Of a DNA stretch of 64,000 nt, positions 17,718-25,496 are shown piece after piece (positions within the stretch are counted from its first letter, which is position 1; every line of letters begins with the position of its first letter). The translations under genes and the position numbers were made by a program. Origin of the DNA: Robiginitomaculum sp. (lineage in GTDB: Bacteria > Pseudomonadota > Alphaproteobacteria > Caulobacterales > Maricaulaceae); contig NVWK01000001.1 in assembly GCA_002733605.1 (NCBI GenBank), forward strand, positions 78,304-142,303, written 5' to 3'. The notes beneath the pieces were generated by a model. It saw nothing but the letters and a program-made list of their open reading frames with translations. It was not told the origin of the DNA and made no database searches.

Positions 17718-17723
17718 TAAGCG

Positions 17724-18086
17724 TCACGAATTGTCTTGCCACAGCTCGATCTTCACTCCCTCAGGGTCTATGAACCAGCCAAAAACCCCATACCCTTCGT
17801 CGCTAATCTCACCGATAATTTCAGCCCCACCAGCACGGGCTTTGTCGAGCATAGCGGGCACATCATCGACCCGTAGATTGATCATAAAGCGCGCAGTAGA
17901 CGGATTAAAATACTCCGTATCCTCGGGAAACGTACTGAAAAGCGTGAAGGCTTTCCCGTCATTTTTCCATTCCATGGAACCCCATTCAGAAATTTCCACC
18001 CCCATATGGGTCTTCCACCAATCTGTATAAGCTTTCGTGTCTTTACACCGAAGAAACACCCCGCCAACGCCTAATATTTTTGCCAT
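17724..18086 (-). CDS. VOC (glyoxalase/bleomycin-resistance) family protein
   Basis: This is a 120-residue vicinal-oxygen-chelate protein with paired beta-alpha-beta-beta-beta modules: GGVFLRCKDTKAYTDWW near the start and FGWFIDPEGVKIELWQ at the end. The latter carries the metal-binding Glu typical of the fold. Such proteins are lyases, dioxygenases or thiol-epoxide transferases, and the substrate cannot be read from sequence. The start at 18086 has a GGAG eight bases upstream. An open frame reaches 18218, but that extension is not family-like. Confidence 0.78.
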   Translation of the reverse strand: MAKILGVGGVFLRCKDTKAYTDWWKTHMGVEISEWGSMEWKNDGKAFTLFSTFPEDTEYFNPSTARFMINLRVDDVPAMLDKARAGGAEIIGEISDEGYGVFGWFIDPEGVKIELWQDNS

Positions 18087-18222
18087 AAAATCTCCATTCA
18101 CCTCATGTTCAACAATATGCATGATAAGTAAAGACTTTCGTTCTTTCAAGTCTTGGCCTTTAGGCGCAAGCCCTGTATAGCACGTAGAGAATCTATTCGT
18201 TTTCATCATTCGAGGCATAATT

Positions 18223-18363
18223 ATGGCTATAATTTCAGGACTACTTCAATCCGGCGTCACTATTTTCGGTCTGTTTACGATGGACCCGGCCTTGTTTGCA
18301 TTTGTACTTGTCGCCATTGTATTTGGCGGGCTGAACCTGCTTGAATACAAAAAATTCTGGTAG
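18223..18363 (+). CDS. Small membrane protein of 46 residues
   Basis: A short frame starts at ATG with GAGG eight bases upstream. It has one hydrophobic helix (LFAFVLVAIVFGGLNLLEY) and ends in a basic-aromatic KKFW. Its TAG forms part of the TAGGA ribosome site of the antiporter gene, whose TTG start is ten bases downstream. That spacing points to co-translation. I do not recognise a family. It could be an accessory or regulatory peptide of the antiporter, or simply a leader. The coding call rests on the ribosome site, hydrophobic pattern and gene packing. Confidence 0.6.
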   Translation: MAIISGLLQSGVTIFGLFTMDPALFAFVLVAIVFGGLNLLEYKKFW

Positions 18364-18373
18364 GACAATTTAA

Positions 18374-19354
18374 TTGTCTCCAACCATTCTTCAATTCCTG
18401 TTTCTTGTTGCCGGGGTTATTCTCTTGCTTTTGGCAGGCGATCTACTTGTGCGCGGTGCAGCCGCTCTCGCGCGCAAATGGGGCATTCCCTCACTCATCG
18501 TTGGTTTGACCATTGTTGCCTTTGGCACATCCGCACCGGAATTGGTCGTCAGTGTACAAGCCGTCTTAAGCGGCGCCAGCGAGCTTGCAATTGGTAATGT
18601 CGTTGGCTCCAACATTGCAAATGTTTTACTGGTTTTAGGTGTGCCTGCCGTCATTATGTCCATTCCAACCAATGTGGCTGGCGTAGCCCGTAATGTTGGT
18701 GTCGCCGTTTTCGCCACCTTAGTCTTGATAATTCTCATGCTTATCCCCGGCCCGCTTGTTTTCTGGCAAGGCGCAATTTTGTTTGGCGGCATCATCCTGT
18801 ATTTACTTTGGATGTTCGGCCTTGCAAAAACCGGCGCCGAAGACCCAACCCTGAGCGAGATGGCAGATATCGACCATATGGACGGACTGCCAAAGAGCAA
18901 TGCTGCCATCACATTTTTCATACTTTTCGGTATTGTCGGCTTGGCCTTTGGCGGCAATCTCATCGTAGGAAATGCAATAAAAATAGCAACGTCCCTAGGC
19001 GTCAGCGAGGCCATGATCGGCCTGACAATCGTTGCCATCGGCACCTCGCTTCCCGAATTGGCTACCGTCATGGTGGCTGCATGGCGCGGACACACCGATG
19101 TCGCGATCGGCAATGTGTTAGGCTCGAATGTATTTAATATCTTTGCTGTACTTGGCGTGACCGCCATGGTCGGCCCGATTGCCGTCCCTGACGGTTTCCT
19201 GATTTTTGATGTCTGGGTTATGTTGGCCACCATTGTGGCACTGGGCGTTTTTATCTTACGGCGCGCGCCCATTGGCCGCAAAATCGGCGTTGTCTTCTTG
19301 TTGGGTTACGCACTGTTTATCGCAGCTGCGGTCAAGGCCTCACTTGGCGCGTAA
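18374..19354 (+). CDS. Calcium/sodium antiporter, CaCA family (YrbG-like)
   Basis: This is a 326-residue inner-membrane cation/Ca exchanger with two inverted Na_Ca_ex repeats of about five helices each. The ion-binding alpha repeats are GTSAPELVVSVQA with GNVVGSNIANVLLVLG, and GTSLPELATVMVAA with GNVLGSNVFNIFAVLG. The Glu in each APEL/LPEL motif is present. No suitable upstream ATG exists. TTG at 18374 has TAGGA eight bases before it and begins a first helix (LQFLFLVAGVILLLLAG), so a TTG start is well supported. It is coupled to the 46-residue membrane peptide gene upstream. Confidence 0.92.
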   Translation: MSPTILQFLFLVAGVILLLLAGDLLVRGAAALARKWGIPSLIVGLTIVAFGTSAPELVVSVQAVLSGASELAIGNVVGSNIANVLLVLGVPAVIMSIPTNVAGVARNVGVAVFATLVLIILMLIPGPLVFWQGAILFGGIILYLLWMFGLAKTGAEDPTLSEMADIDHMDGLPKSNAAITFFILFGIVGLAFGGNLIVGNAIKIATSLGVSEAMIGLTIVAIGTSLPELATVMVAAWRGHTDVAIGNVLGSNVFNIFAVLGVTAMVGPIAVPDGFLIFDVWVMLATIVALGVFILRRAPIGRKIGVVFLLGYALFIAAAVKASLGA

Positions 19355-19378
19355 GTTTAGGCGTGCTAGCCTGCAATC

Positions 19379-20110
19379 ATGACCAAATCAGTCCTCATCA
19401 CCGGCGCAGGCACCCGCATAGGCAAGACCTTGGCCAAAGGTCTACACGCAGACGGATGGTCTGTCGCTATCCACTATAACCGCTCGCGGGAAACGGCCGA
19501 AGCCCTAGCTGCAGAGATGGGCGAAAATGTAGCGCTGGTACAGGCAAACCTCAATGTGCCTGACGAAATTCAAACCCTCATACCCCGGGCCATAAAAGCA
19601 CTCGGCACCCCCCTCACCGCGCTGATCAACAATGCGTCAACCTTCACTCCCGATGAAGCCCAGAGCTTTACATCGGCCCTATACAGCCATCATATGGATA
19701 TAAATTTGAAAGCGCCTCTGCTCTTGGCCCAAAGCTTTGCCCAGAACTTTGGAAAGACTCTGCCCTCAACCACATCCGGCGTCATCATAAACATGATCGA
19801 CCAGCGGGTCTTAAAACCCAGCCCCGACTATTTCACCTATGCTTTGTCGAAATCCGCTCTCTACGCCGCCACGCAAACACTGGCGCAAGCCCTCGCCCCG
19901 CGCATCCGTGTGTGCGGCATTGGCCCCGGCCCGAGCCTGCAAAACAAACACCAAAGCCCGGCCGATTTCGCAGCAGAGATCGACGCAACTTTGCTGAAAA
20001 GCGGCTCCCCGCCAGACACCATATTGCATGCAGTGCGCTACCTTCTTTCCGCCGAAGCTGTGACCGGACAAATGATCGCCGTGGACGGCGGTGAACATTT
20101 GATTTTTTAA
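19379..20110 (+). CDS. folM: SDR-family pteridine reductase, FolM-like
   Basis: This is a 243-residue short-chain reductase with the pteridine-reductase style cofactor motif TGAGTRIGKT, followed by HYNRSRETAE. It also has NNAS, NMIDQR and the catalytic YALSKSAL. FolM-type enzymes reduce dihydromonapterin or dihydrofolate using NADPH. The next gene, eight bases downstream, is folB, which strengthens a pterin role over general SDR chemistry. There is no strong ribosome site at the ATG. It probably starts the folM-folB-uvrC-pgsA run. Confidence 0.78.
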   Translation: MTKSVLITGAGTRIGKTLAKGLHADGWSVAIHYNRSRETAEALAAEMGENVALVQANLNVPDEIQTLIPRAIKALGTPLTALINNASTFTPDEAQSFTSALYSHHMDINLKAPLLLAQSFAQNFGKTLPSTTSGVIINMIDQRVLKPSPDYFTYALSKSALYAATQTLAQALAPRIRVCGIGPGPSLQNKHQSPADFAAEIDATLLKSGSPPDTILHAVRYLLSAEAVTGQMIAVDGGEHLIF

Positions 20111-20118
20111 GGCCTGAT

Positions 20119-20493
20119 ATGTCATTTACCTCGCACACAACCATTTTCGTAAAAGGCCTCGAGGTGCAGGCCTCGATCGGCATACATCCCCATGAATATG
20201 AAAGCACCCAACTTATCATTATTGATGTCGAACTTGATTTGGGTGCACTCCCGCCCCCCGAAGAGGACCGTCTCGCGGAAACGCTCGATTATAGCATGGT
20301 TGCCGATAAAGCCGCCGAATTTGCCCAGGAAGCCCATGTGCAGCTTGTAGAAACACTGGCAAACCGCATAGCCCAATGGGCACTGGAAACGGACGAACGG
20401 GTCTTGGCCTGCAAAGTCTGCATTGCCAAACCCCACGCCCTGATTAACGCGGACACGGCCGGTGTAGAGATCGTTTTGAAACGACATGGATAA
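20119..20493 (+). CDS. folB: Dihydroneopterin aldolase
   Basis: This 124-residue enzyme of folate synthesis cleaves 7,8-dihydroneopterin to 6-hydroxymethyl-dihydropterin and glycolaldehyde. It is of usual length. The family pattern is visible in VQASIGIHPHEYESTQ, LAETLDYSMVADKAAEF, VQLVETLANRIAQ and the final VCIAKPHALINADTAGVEI with the catalytic Lys. It overlaps uvrC by eight bases and follows a pteridine reductase gene, giving a small folate unit. Confidence 0.93.
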   Translation: MSFTSHTTIFVKGLEVQASIGIHPHEYESTQLIIIDVELDLGALPPPEEDRLAETLDYSMVADKAAEFAQEAHVQLVETLANRIAQWALETDERVLACKVCIAKPHALINADTAGVEIVLKRHG

Positions 20494-22351
20494 GGCTAAA
20501 GACAGCTCCCCCAAACCCCCGACCAGCGGCGCGGAGTTAATTGCAGCCTACGTGAAAACCTTGTCCGGCAAACCCGGTGTCTACCGCATGTTTGATGAAA
20601 CCGGCACACTTCTGTATGTCGGCAAAGCCAAAAACCTGAAAAAACGGGTGACGGCCTACACAAAATATGAGCGCCACCCGATCCGGATCAGACGGATGAT
20701 CCGGGCCACGACGAATATGGAATTTGTCACCACGGACAGTGAAACTGAAGCCCTTCTGCTCGAAGCCAGTCTGATAAAGCGGCTCAAGCCCCGTTACAAC
20801 ATCCTCCTGCGCGACGATAAAAGCTTCCCCTATATTTTGATGCGTACAGATCATCCGGCCGCACAATTGATGAAACATCGCGGCAAACGCTCCAAAAAAG
20901 GCGATTATTACGGCCCCTTTGCTTCGGCCCAAGCGGTCAACCGCACACTCGACACCCTACAGCGCGCCTTTCGCCTGCGTACATGCTCTGACAGTGTCTA
21001 TGATGCCCGTACCCGCCCGTGCATGCTCTACCAGATCAAAAGATGCTCGGCCCCCTGCACAGGTGCAATCAGCCTCACAGACTATGCCCAGTTAAACAGG
21101 GATGCCTCTGATTTCCTCTCGGGACGATCAGAGGCCCTGCGCACGAAAATGCAAAGGCAGATGGGCGAAGCCTCCAAAGCCCTCGCCTTTGAAAAAGCCG
21201 CAGAAATCCGTGACCGCCTGCAAGCCATGGCCTTCGTCAGCAGTGGCAAAACCCATGTCAGCCCCTCGACCTTCATGGAGGCCGACATTGCCGCCATTCA
21301 TCTGGACGGTGGCCAAGCTTGCGTACAGGTATTTTTCTTCCGGGCCGGACAAAACTGGGGCAGCAATACCTATTTCCCCCGCCACAGCAAAGACGCAGAC
21401 GCCCCCAGTATTCTGGATGCTTTCCTCGCCCAGTTTTATCTGGGCAAACCCATCCCCAAACAAGTTTTCGTCAATCAGGATTTACCCAACAAACAGCTTC
21501 TGGAAGCCGCCCTGTCAGAACGTAAAGACGGGCGCTTTAGAATACTGAAACCCCAACGCGGCGAAAAGGCAGATATTGTCGAACTGGCCCGTAGAAATGC
21601 CAGCGAAGCCTTGGCCCGTAAAATGGCCGAAACGGCCTCCCAGAACAAGCTTCTGCGCGGCATTGCCGAAGTGTTTGATCTGGACACCCCCCCCGAACGG
21701 ATCGAGGTGTATGACAATAGCCATATTCAGGGCACGAATTCGGTCGGCGCTTTCATTGTCGCAGGGGTCGAGGGATTTTTAAAACGCGAATACCGCACCT
21801 TTAATATCAAGGACACGACAACAACGCCGGGGGATGATTATGCCATGATGCGCGAGGTTATGCGGCGACGGTTTTCAAGGCTGATGAAAGACAACACCCA
21901 AGTCTGGCCGGATTTAGTGTTGATAGACGGCGGCAAGGGCCAGTTATCCGTCGTCTCCGAAACTCTGGAAGAGCTTGGCGTTCTCGAACGCACCACTTTA
22001 GTCGCCATTGCCAAAGGCCCGGACAGGAATGCCGGACGCGAAAGCTTTCACATGATCGGACGCCCGGATTTTACCTTAGCCCCGCGCACACCAGTTTTAT
22101 ACTATTTGCAACGTCTACGCGACGAGGCCCACCGCTTTGCCATTGGCACCCATAGGGCCAAACGTAAAAAACAGATGCACCAAAACCCGCTAGATGCTAT
22201 TGAGGGAATCGGTCCCGGGCGTAAAAAAGCGCTCTTAACGTATTTTGGGTCGGCCAAATCCGTTGGAGTAGCGTCTCTCGAAGATTTGACACGTGTGGAA
22301 GGGGTAAGCCGAAAGCTTGCGAGAACAATTCATGAGCATTTCAATGAATGA
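20486..22351 (+). CDS. uvrC: Excinuclease ABC subunit C
   Basis: This is a 621-residue nucleotide-excision-repair nuclease that makes both incisions. The N-terminal GIY-YIG domain carries KPGVYRMF and LLYVGKAKNLKKRV, followed by a Cys-rich segment RPCMLYQIKRCSAPC. A UvrB-binding region and the C-terminal RNase H-like endonuclease come next, with YDNSHIQGTNSVGAFIV and LVLIDGGKGQL. Two helix-hairpin-helix motifs close the protein (DAIEGIGPGRKKALLTYF and EGVSRKLARTIHEHF). The length is normal. The gene starts inside folB and overlaps the start of a CDP-alcohol transferase gene. Confidence 0.96.
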   Translation: MDKAKDSSPKPPTSGAELIAAYVKTLSGKPGVYRMFDETGTLLYVGKAKNLKKRVTAYTKYERHPIRIRRMIRATTNMEFVTTDSETEALLLEASLIKRLKPRYNILLRDDKSFPYILMRTDHPAAQLMKHRGKRSKKGDYYGPFASAQAVNRTLDTLQRAFRLRTCSDSVYDARTRPCMLYQIKRCSAPCTGAISLTDYAQLNRDASDFLSGRSEALRTKMQRQMGEASKALAFEKAAEIRDRLQAMAFVSSGKTHVSPSTFMEADIAAIHLDGGQACVQVFFFRAGQNWGSNTYFPRHSKDADAPSILDAFLAQFYLGKPIPKQVFVNQDLPNKQLLEAALSERKDGRFRILKPQRGEKADIVELARRNASEALARKMAETASQNKLLRGIAEVFDLDTPPERIEVYDNSHIQGTNSVGAFIVAGVEGFLKREYRTFNIKDTTTTPGDDYAMMREVMRRRFSRLMKDNTQVWPDLVLIDGGKGQLSVVSETLEELGVLERTTLVAIAKGPDRNAGRESFHMIGRPDFTLAPRTPVLYYLQRLRDEAHRFAIGTHRAKRKKQMHQNPLDAIEGIGPGRKKALLTYFGSAKSVGVASLEDLTRVEGVSRKLARTIHEHFNE

Positions 22352-23072
22352 CAATGATGCGCCCACCCCAGATGTATCTACACAAGGCGTATCGACGCAA
22401 GGCGGCCTCTTTGCCGACACACTAACCTTTGCCCGCATCGCCCTTACCCCCTTGATCATGTTTGTCATTGTCAAAGCCTGGTCGGCAAAACCCGATGATC
22501 CAATGGGATTTGTCTCTTTAGACCTGCGTTTGGTGCTTTTGGCCTCTACTTTATTCACGATTGCCGCCCTGACCGATGTGTTGGACGATTTTGTTGGCGG
22601 CGGTGCCCGCACAGAAGTGCGGCGTTTAGGCTGGATCGATGATGTGGCCGATTCCCTGCTTGTCTCGGGAACATTACTTGCCCTCGCATGGGTAAGCTAC
22701 ACGGCTGGTCTGCTACATTGGAGTTTTTACATACCCGTTACCGTCCTGATCGGGCGGGATACACTCATAGGCATCATTAAAGGGCATCAACTGTCGAAAT
22801 TCGGACTTCTTGAATCCAGATTAGGGGATATAAAAGGCGCGCTTGCTATGCTTGCCGTGTGTATTTTAGTCGCCTCCCCGTGGCTCTCTAATGTGCTTGA
22901 TGGATTGCGCGCAGGTAATACAGCCGAAGGTGCCATGCTCGTCTATAACAATCCCTCTCCGTGGGTGTGGATTATTGGCGTTTGCATTCTTTGGATTGCT
23001 GCTTTGCTCTCCCTCATCACCGGGCTTAAAATACTAGCAACCTCAAAACCAAATCATGAAGAGGATATATAA
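22344..23072 (+). CDS. Divergent CDP-alcohol phosphatidyltransferase-family membrane protein
   Basis: A 242-residue polytopic membrane protein related to the CDP-alcohol phosphatidyltransferases. The four metal-binding Asp of the family keep their exact spacing (Asp78, Asp81, Asp99, Asp103). However, the Gly, Ala-Arg and second Gly of the canonical DxxDGxxAR...GxxxDxxxD motif are replaced (Asp82, Gly85, Gly86, Leu95). These are the residues that contact CDP, so substrate or activity may differ. It sits directly before canonical pgsA. The start is uncertain: 22344 and 22332 are both ATG and neither has a strong ribosome site. Confidence 0.72.
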   Translation: MNDNDAPTPDVSTQGVSTQGGLFADTLTFARIALTPLIMFVIVKAWSAKPDDPMGFVSLDLRLVLLASTLFTIAALTDVLDDFVGGGARTEVRRLGWIDDVADSLLVSGTLLALAWVSYTAGLLHWSFYIPVTVLIGRDTLIGIIKGHQLSKFGLLESRLGDIKGALAMLAVCILVASPWLSNVLDGLRAGNTAEGAMLVYNNPSPWVWIIGVCILWIAALLSLITGLKILATSKPNHEEDI

Positions 23073-23073
23073 C

Positions 23074-23691
23074 GTGGGATCATCAGTTTCGCGCCATAAA
23101 TTTTATTGGCTTCCCAATGCGCTTACCTTGGGACGAATTGCATTTATCCCCATTTTAATGTGGGGTATATTGGCTTTGGGCGGCAATATTCAAAGCCAAC
23201 TCAACGCGCCCGTCCTCGTCATCTTATTATTTCTCCTGTGTGCCCTCACAGACTTTCTAGACGGGTATCTGGCCCGAAAATGGGATCTGGTTTCAGATTT
23301 CGGACGCATGCTCGACCCGATTGCCGACAAATTACTCGTCGCAGGCTGTCTCATCGCCATCATGATAAGTTTTGGGGCCTATTGGTATGTGCTTATCCCC
23401 TCTGTCGCGATTATTTTCCGTGACATCTTCATCTCCGGCACGCGAGAACACGCCGCATTATCTGGAAAAGTCATGCCACCTACAAATCTGGCAAAATGGA
23501 AAACGGCCGCAGAAATGCTGGCAATCCTGTTCCTGCTCATCGCCATCAGCACCCGTGAGCTTCTGCCGATTTCCGAGATTATTCCAGATATTTCAGGCTA
23601 TGCCATGAACGCAGGGCTTGGCTGTTTATGGCTGGCCGCATTTTTATCCATATACACAGGACTACACTATGTACGCGCAGCCCTAAAATAG
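23074..23691 (+). CDS. pgsA: CDP-diacylglycerol-glycerol-3-phosphate 3-phosphatidyltransferase
   Basis: The enzyme makes phosphatidylglycerol phosphate, the first committed step to phosphatidylglycerol and cardiolipin, in the inner membrane. The canonical motif is intact: Asp60, Asp63, Gly64, Ala67-Arg68, Gly77, Asp81 and Asp85 (TDFLDGYLARKW and GRMLDPIADKLL). It also has the N-terminal PNALTLGRI. I start it at GTG 23074, one base after the preceding stop, because AGAGG lies nine bases upstream. The in-frame ATG at 23056 has no ribosome site. The length is then 205 residues. Confidence 0.92.
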   Translation: MGSSVSRHKFYWLPNALTLGRIAFIPILMWGILALGGNIQSQLNAPVLVILLFLLCALTDFLDGYLARKWDLVSDFGRMLDPIADKLLVAGCLIAIMISFGAYWYVLIPSVAIIFRDIFISGTREHAALSGKVMPPTNLAKWKTAAEMLAILFLLIAISTRELLPISEIIPDISGYAMNAGLGCLWLAAFLSIYTGLHYVRAALK

Positions 23692-23703
23692 CCTATTAAA
23701 AGC

Positions 23704-24582
23704 CTAAAGTTTCAGCTTACGACGCACCAGACGATCATAGTCATCGACCATATTTTTCGTCAAATCGCCGGGCGTATATTTCTGGGCTTCGATAGACCGC
23801 ACAGGCGTAATCTCGGCCGCCGTTCCGACAATAAAGCACTCTGAAAACGTTGCCAGTTCATCAGGCCAGATATCACGCGCATGCACTTGAATGCCCCGAT
23901 GTTTAGCCAGCGCCAACACCGTTTTATGGGTAATCCCGTCGAGCAAAATATCATTTGTCGGCGTATGCAATTCCCCATCACGAACAAAGAAAATATGCGC
24001 GCCTGTGCATTCGGCAATTCGGCCTTTGTAATCAAGCATTAATGCATCATCGAAACCTTTCGCCGCCGCCGTATGCTTGGACAAAGTACAAATCATATAC
24101 AGACCCGCACCTTTGGCTTTGCACGGAATCGTCTCCGGTGCCGGACGCCTCCACTCGGCCATACACAGGGTAATGCCCTTCATTTTATCCTCAAAATAAT
24201 CCCCCCAAGCCCACACAGCCACCGCCATATGGATTGTATTGTTTTGTGCCGCCACACCCATTTGTTCACTCCCGCGCCATGCAAATGGACGCACATAGGC
24301 AGATGACAGACCGGATTTCGCCAGCGTCTCGTTACACGCCGTATTAATTTGCTCTACGCTATAGGGAATATCGAACCCGAGTAGTTTGCCGGAATTGACC
24401 AGCCGCGCACTATGATCAGTGAGCGCAAAAATTTCACCATCATACGCCCGATCCCCCTCGAACACACCGGAGCCATAATGCAAAGCATGGGTAAGCACAT
24501 GGATTTTCGCATCCCGCCAGTCCACAAATTCACCATCCATCCAGATATACCCATCCCGATCATGAAAAGCCGCATCCGTCAT
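23704..24582 (-). CDS. ilvE: Branched-chain amino acid aminotransferase
   Basis: A 292-residue fold-type IV PLP enzyme that transaminates the last step of valine, leucine and isoleucine synthesis, or the first step of their breakdown. Visible family features are IWMDGEFVDW, HALHYGSGVFEG, VRPFAWRGSEQMGV, the PLP-lysine region CKAKGAGLYM and ECTGAHIFFV. The length is typical of IlvE and D-amino acid transaminases; IlvE is preferred because of the VRPFAWRG loop. The gene is convergent with pgsA (12 bases apart). It is divergent from a two-component system across a gap holding three hairpins. Confidence 0.88.
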   Translation of the reverse strand: MTDAAFHDRDGYIWMDGEFVDWRDAKIHVLTHALHYGSGVFEGDRAYDGEIFALTDHSARLVNSGKLLGFDIPYSVEQINTACNETLAKSGLSSAYVRPFAWRGSEQMGVAAQNNTIHMAVAVWAWGDYFEDKMKGITLCMAEWRRPAPETIPCKAKGAGLYMICTLSKHTAAAKGFDDALMLDYKGRIAECTGAHIFFVRDGELHTPTNDILLDGITHKTVLALAKHRGIQVHARDIWPDELATFSECFIVGTAAEITPVRSIEAQKYTPGDLTKNMVDDYDRLVRRKLKL

Positions 24583-24670
24583 TGTACACTCCCTGTCGGG
24601 CCTTCCGGCCCTCCTCGCCTCTTGTTGACGATACTTTTCGCTCTCCCCTTCAAGGACAGAGCCAAAACCC

Positions 24671-24734
24671 GCTCATCCCCGCGAAGGCGGGGATCCCGGT
24701 TGCCTGCAACCGAGTAAGGCAGTTTTTCTGCCTT
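24671..24734. repeat. Dispersed palindromic element copy 2 plus two further hairpins
   Basis: GCTCAT is followed by ATCCCCGC (24675-24682) and its complement GCGGGGAT (24687-24694). Next come CGGTTGC (24697-24703) with GCAACCG (24706-24712), and AAGGCAG (24716-24722) with CTGCCTT (24728-24734). All three stems are perfect and consecutive. They sit in the region between ilvE and the response regulator gene. The first is a copy of the element near 17.6 and 35.3 kb. Confidence 0.6.
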
Positions 24735-24776
24735 TGTTGGACTTGTGTCAATATGAATTCGGGTTAGAAATGAAAT

Positions 24777-25496
24777 ATGGAAAATTCTACAGAACCTGAA
24801 ATCTACCAAGACACACATTTACTGATCGTAGATGATGATGACCGCATTCGCGATCTCCTCAAACGCTATCTCCTGCGCAATGGATTTCGCGTATCCACAG
24901 CCGCCAACGCGCTAGAAGCCCGACGAATTATGGAGGGTCTCACATTCGATCTTCTGGTTTTAGATGTGATGATGCCGGGCGAAAATGGCTTCGAATTAAC
25001 ACAGGCTTTGCGTCAAATAGACAATGTACCCATCATCTTGCTCACCGCGCGCGGGGATGCAAGTGACCGTATCAAAGGGCTCAGCCTCGGCGCCGACGAT
25101 TATTTATCCAAACCTTTCGAACCCGAAGAATTAATCTTGAGAATCAAATCCATCTTGAAACGCCAAGCCACCCGCCCCCGTGCCCACAAAATCAAATTTG
25201 GCGACTGGGTTTTTGATCTGGATCGCAACATCCTGTCTAAAAACGGCGAGCCTGTACATTTGACCACCGGAGAAACCGCCCTCCTCACTACTCTCTCGCG
25301 CCGTATCGGCACCCCCGTGAGCCGGGACGCGCTTGCCCAACAGATTAATGCCAAAAGCGAACGCGCCGTAGATGTGCAAATCACGCGCCTCCGGCGCAAG
25401 CTGGAAACCGATCATGGCCAACCTGACTTTTTGATCACTGTGCGTAATCGTGGCTATTGCTTGCAAGCGGAACCCTATGAGAGCGACCTCTCATAA
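24777..25496 (+). CDS. OmpR-family response regulator
   Basis: A 239-residue cytosolic regulator. The receiver domain (residues about 13-125) has the acidic cluster VDDDDR, phosphoacceptor Asp63 in VLDVMMPGENG, the conserved Thr in LLTARGD and Lys in LSKPFEP. A winged-helix DNA-binding domain follows (about 140-235, with LTTGETALLTTL and VDVQITRLRRKLE). It overlaps the downstream kinase by one base (TAATG). The pair is EnvZ/OmpR-like; the signal and targets are unknown. Confidence 0.93.
   Translation: MENSTEPEIYQDTHLLIVDDDDRIRDLLKRYLLRNGFRVSTAANALEARRIMEGLTFDLLVLDVMMPGENGFELTQALRQIDNVPIILLTARGDASDRIKGLSLGADDYLSKPFEPEELILRIKSILKRQATRPRAHKIKFGDWVFDLDRNILSKNGEPVHLTTGETALLTTLSRRIGTPVSRDALAQQINAKSERAVDVQITRLRRKLETDHGQPDFLITVRNRGYCLQAEPYESDLS

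Larger units (their letters stand above)
17299..17723. other. 425-base gap without a gene, dense in inverted repeats
   Basis: The gap lies between convergent genes. I see no credible coding frame. It holds at least four inverted repeats: 17488-17534, 17545-17578, 17608-17627 and 17700-17717. The third belongs to a dispersed element also found near 24.7 and 35.3 kb. No tRNA-like or recognisable small-RNA structure is evident. Confidence 0.6.

Noticed and set aside
17419..18030. 203-codon plus-strand open frame
   Set aside because: It overlaps most of the VOC gene in antisense and has no ribosome site or recognisable motif. Its first part translates the hairpin-rich gap.
18391..19281. 296-codon minus-strand open frame inside the antiporter gene
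   Set aside because: It is a shadow of the antiporter in the opposite frame; Pro/Thr/Met-rich composition reflects the complement of hydrophobic codons.
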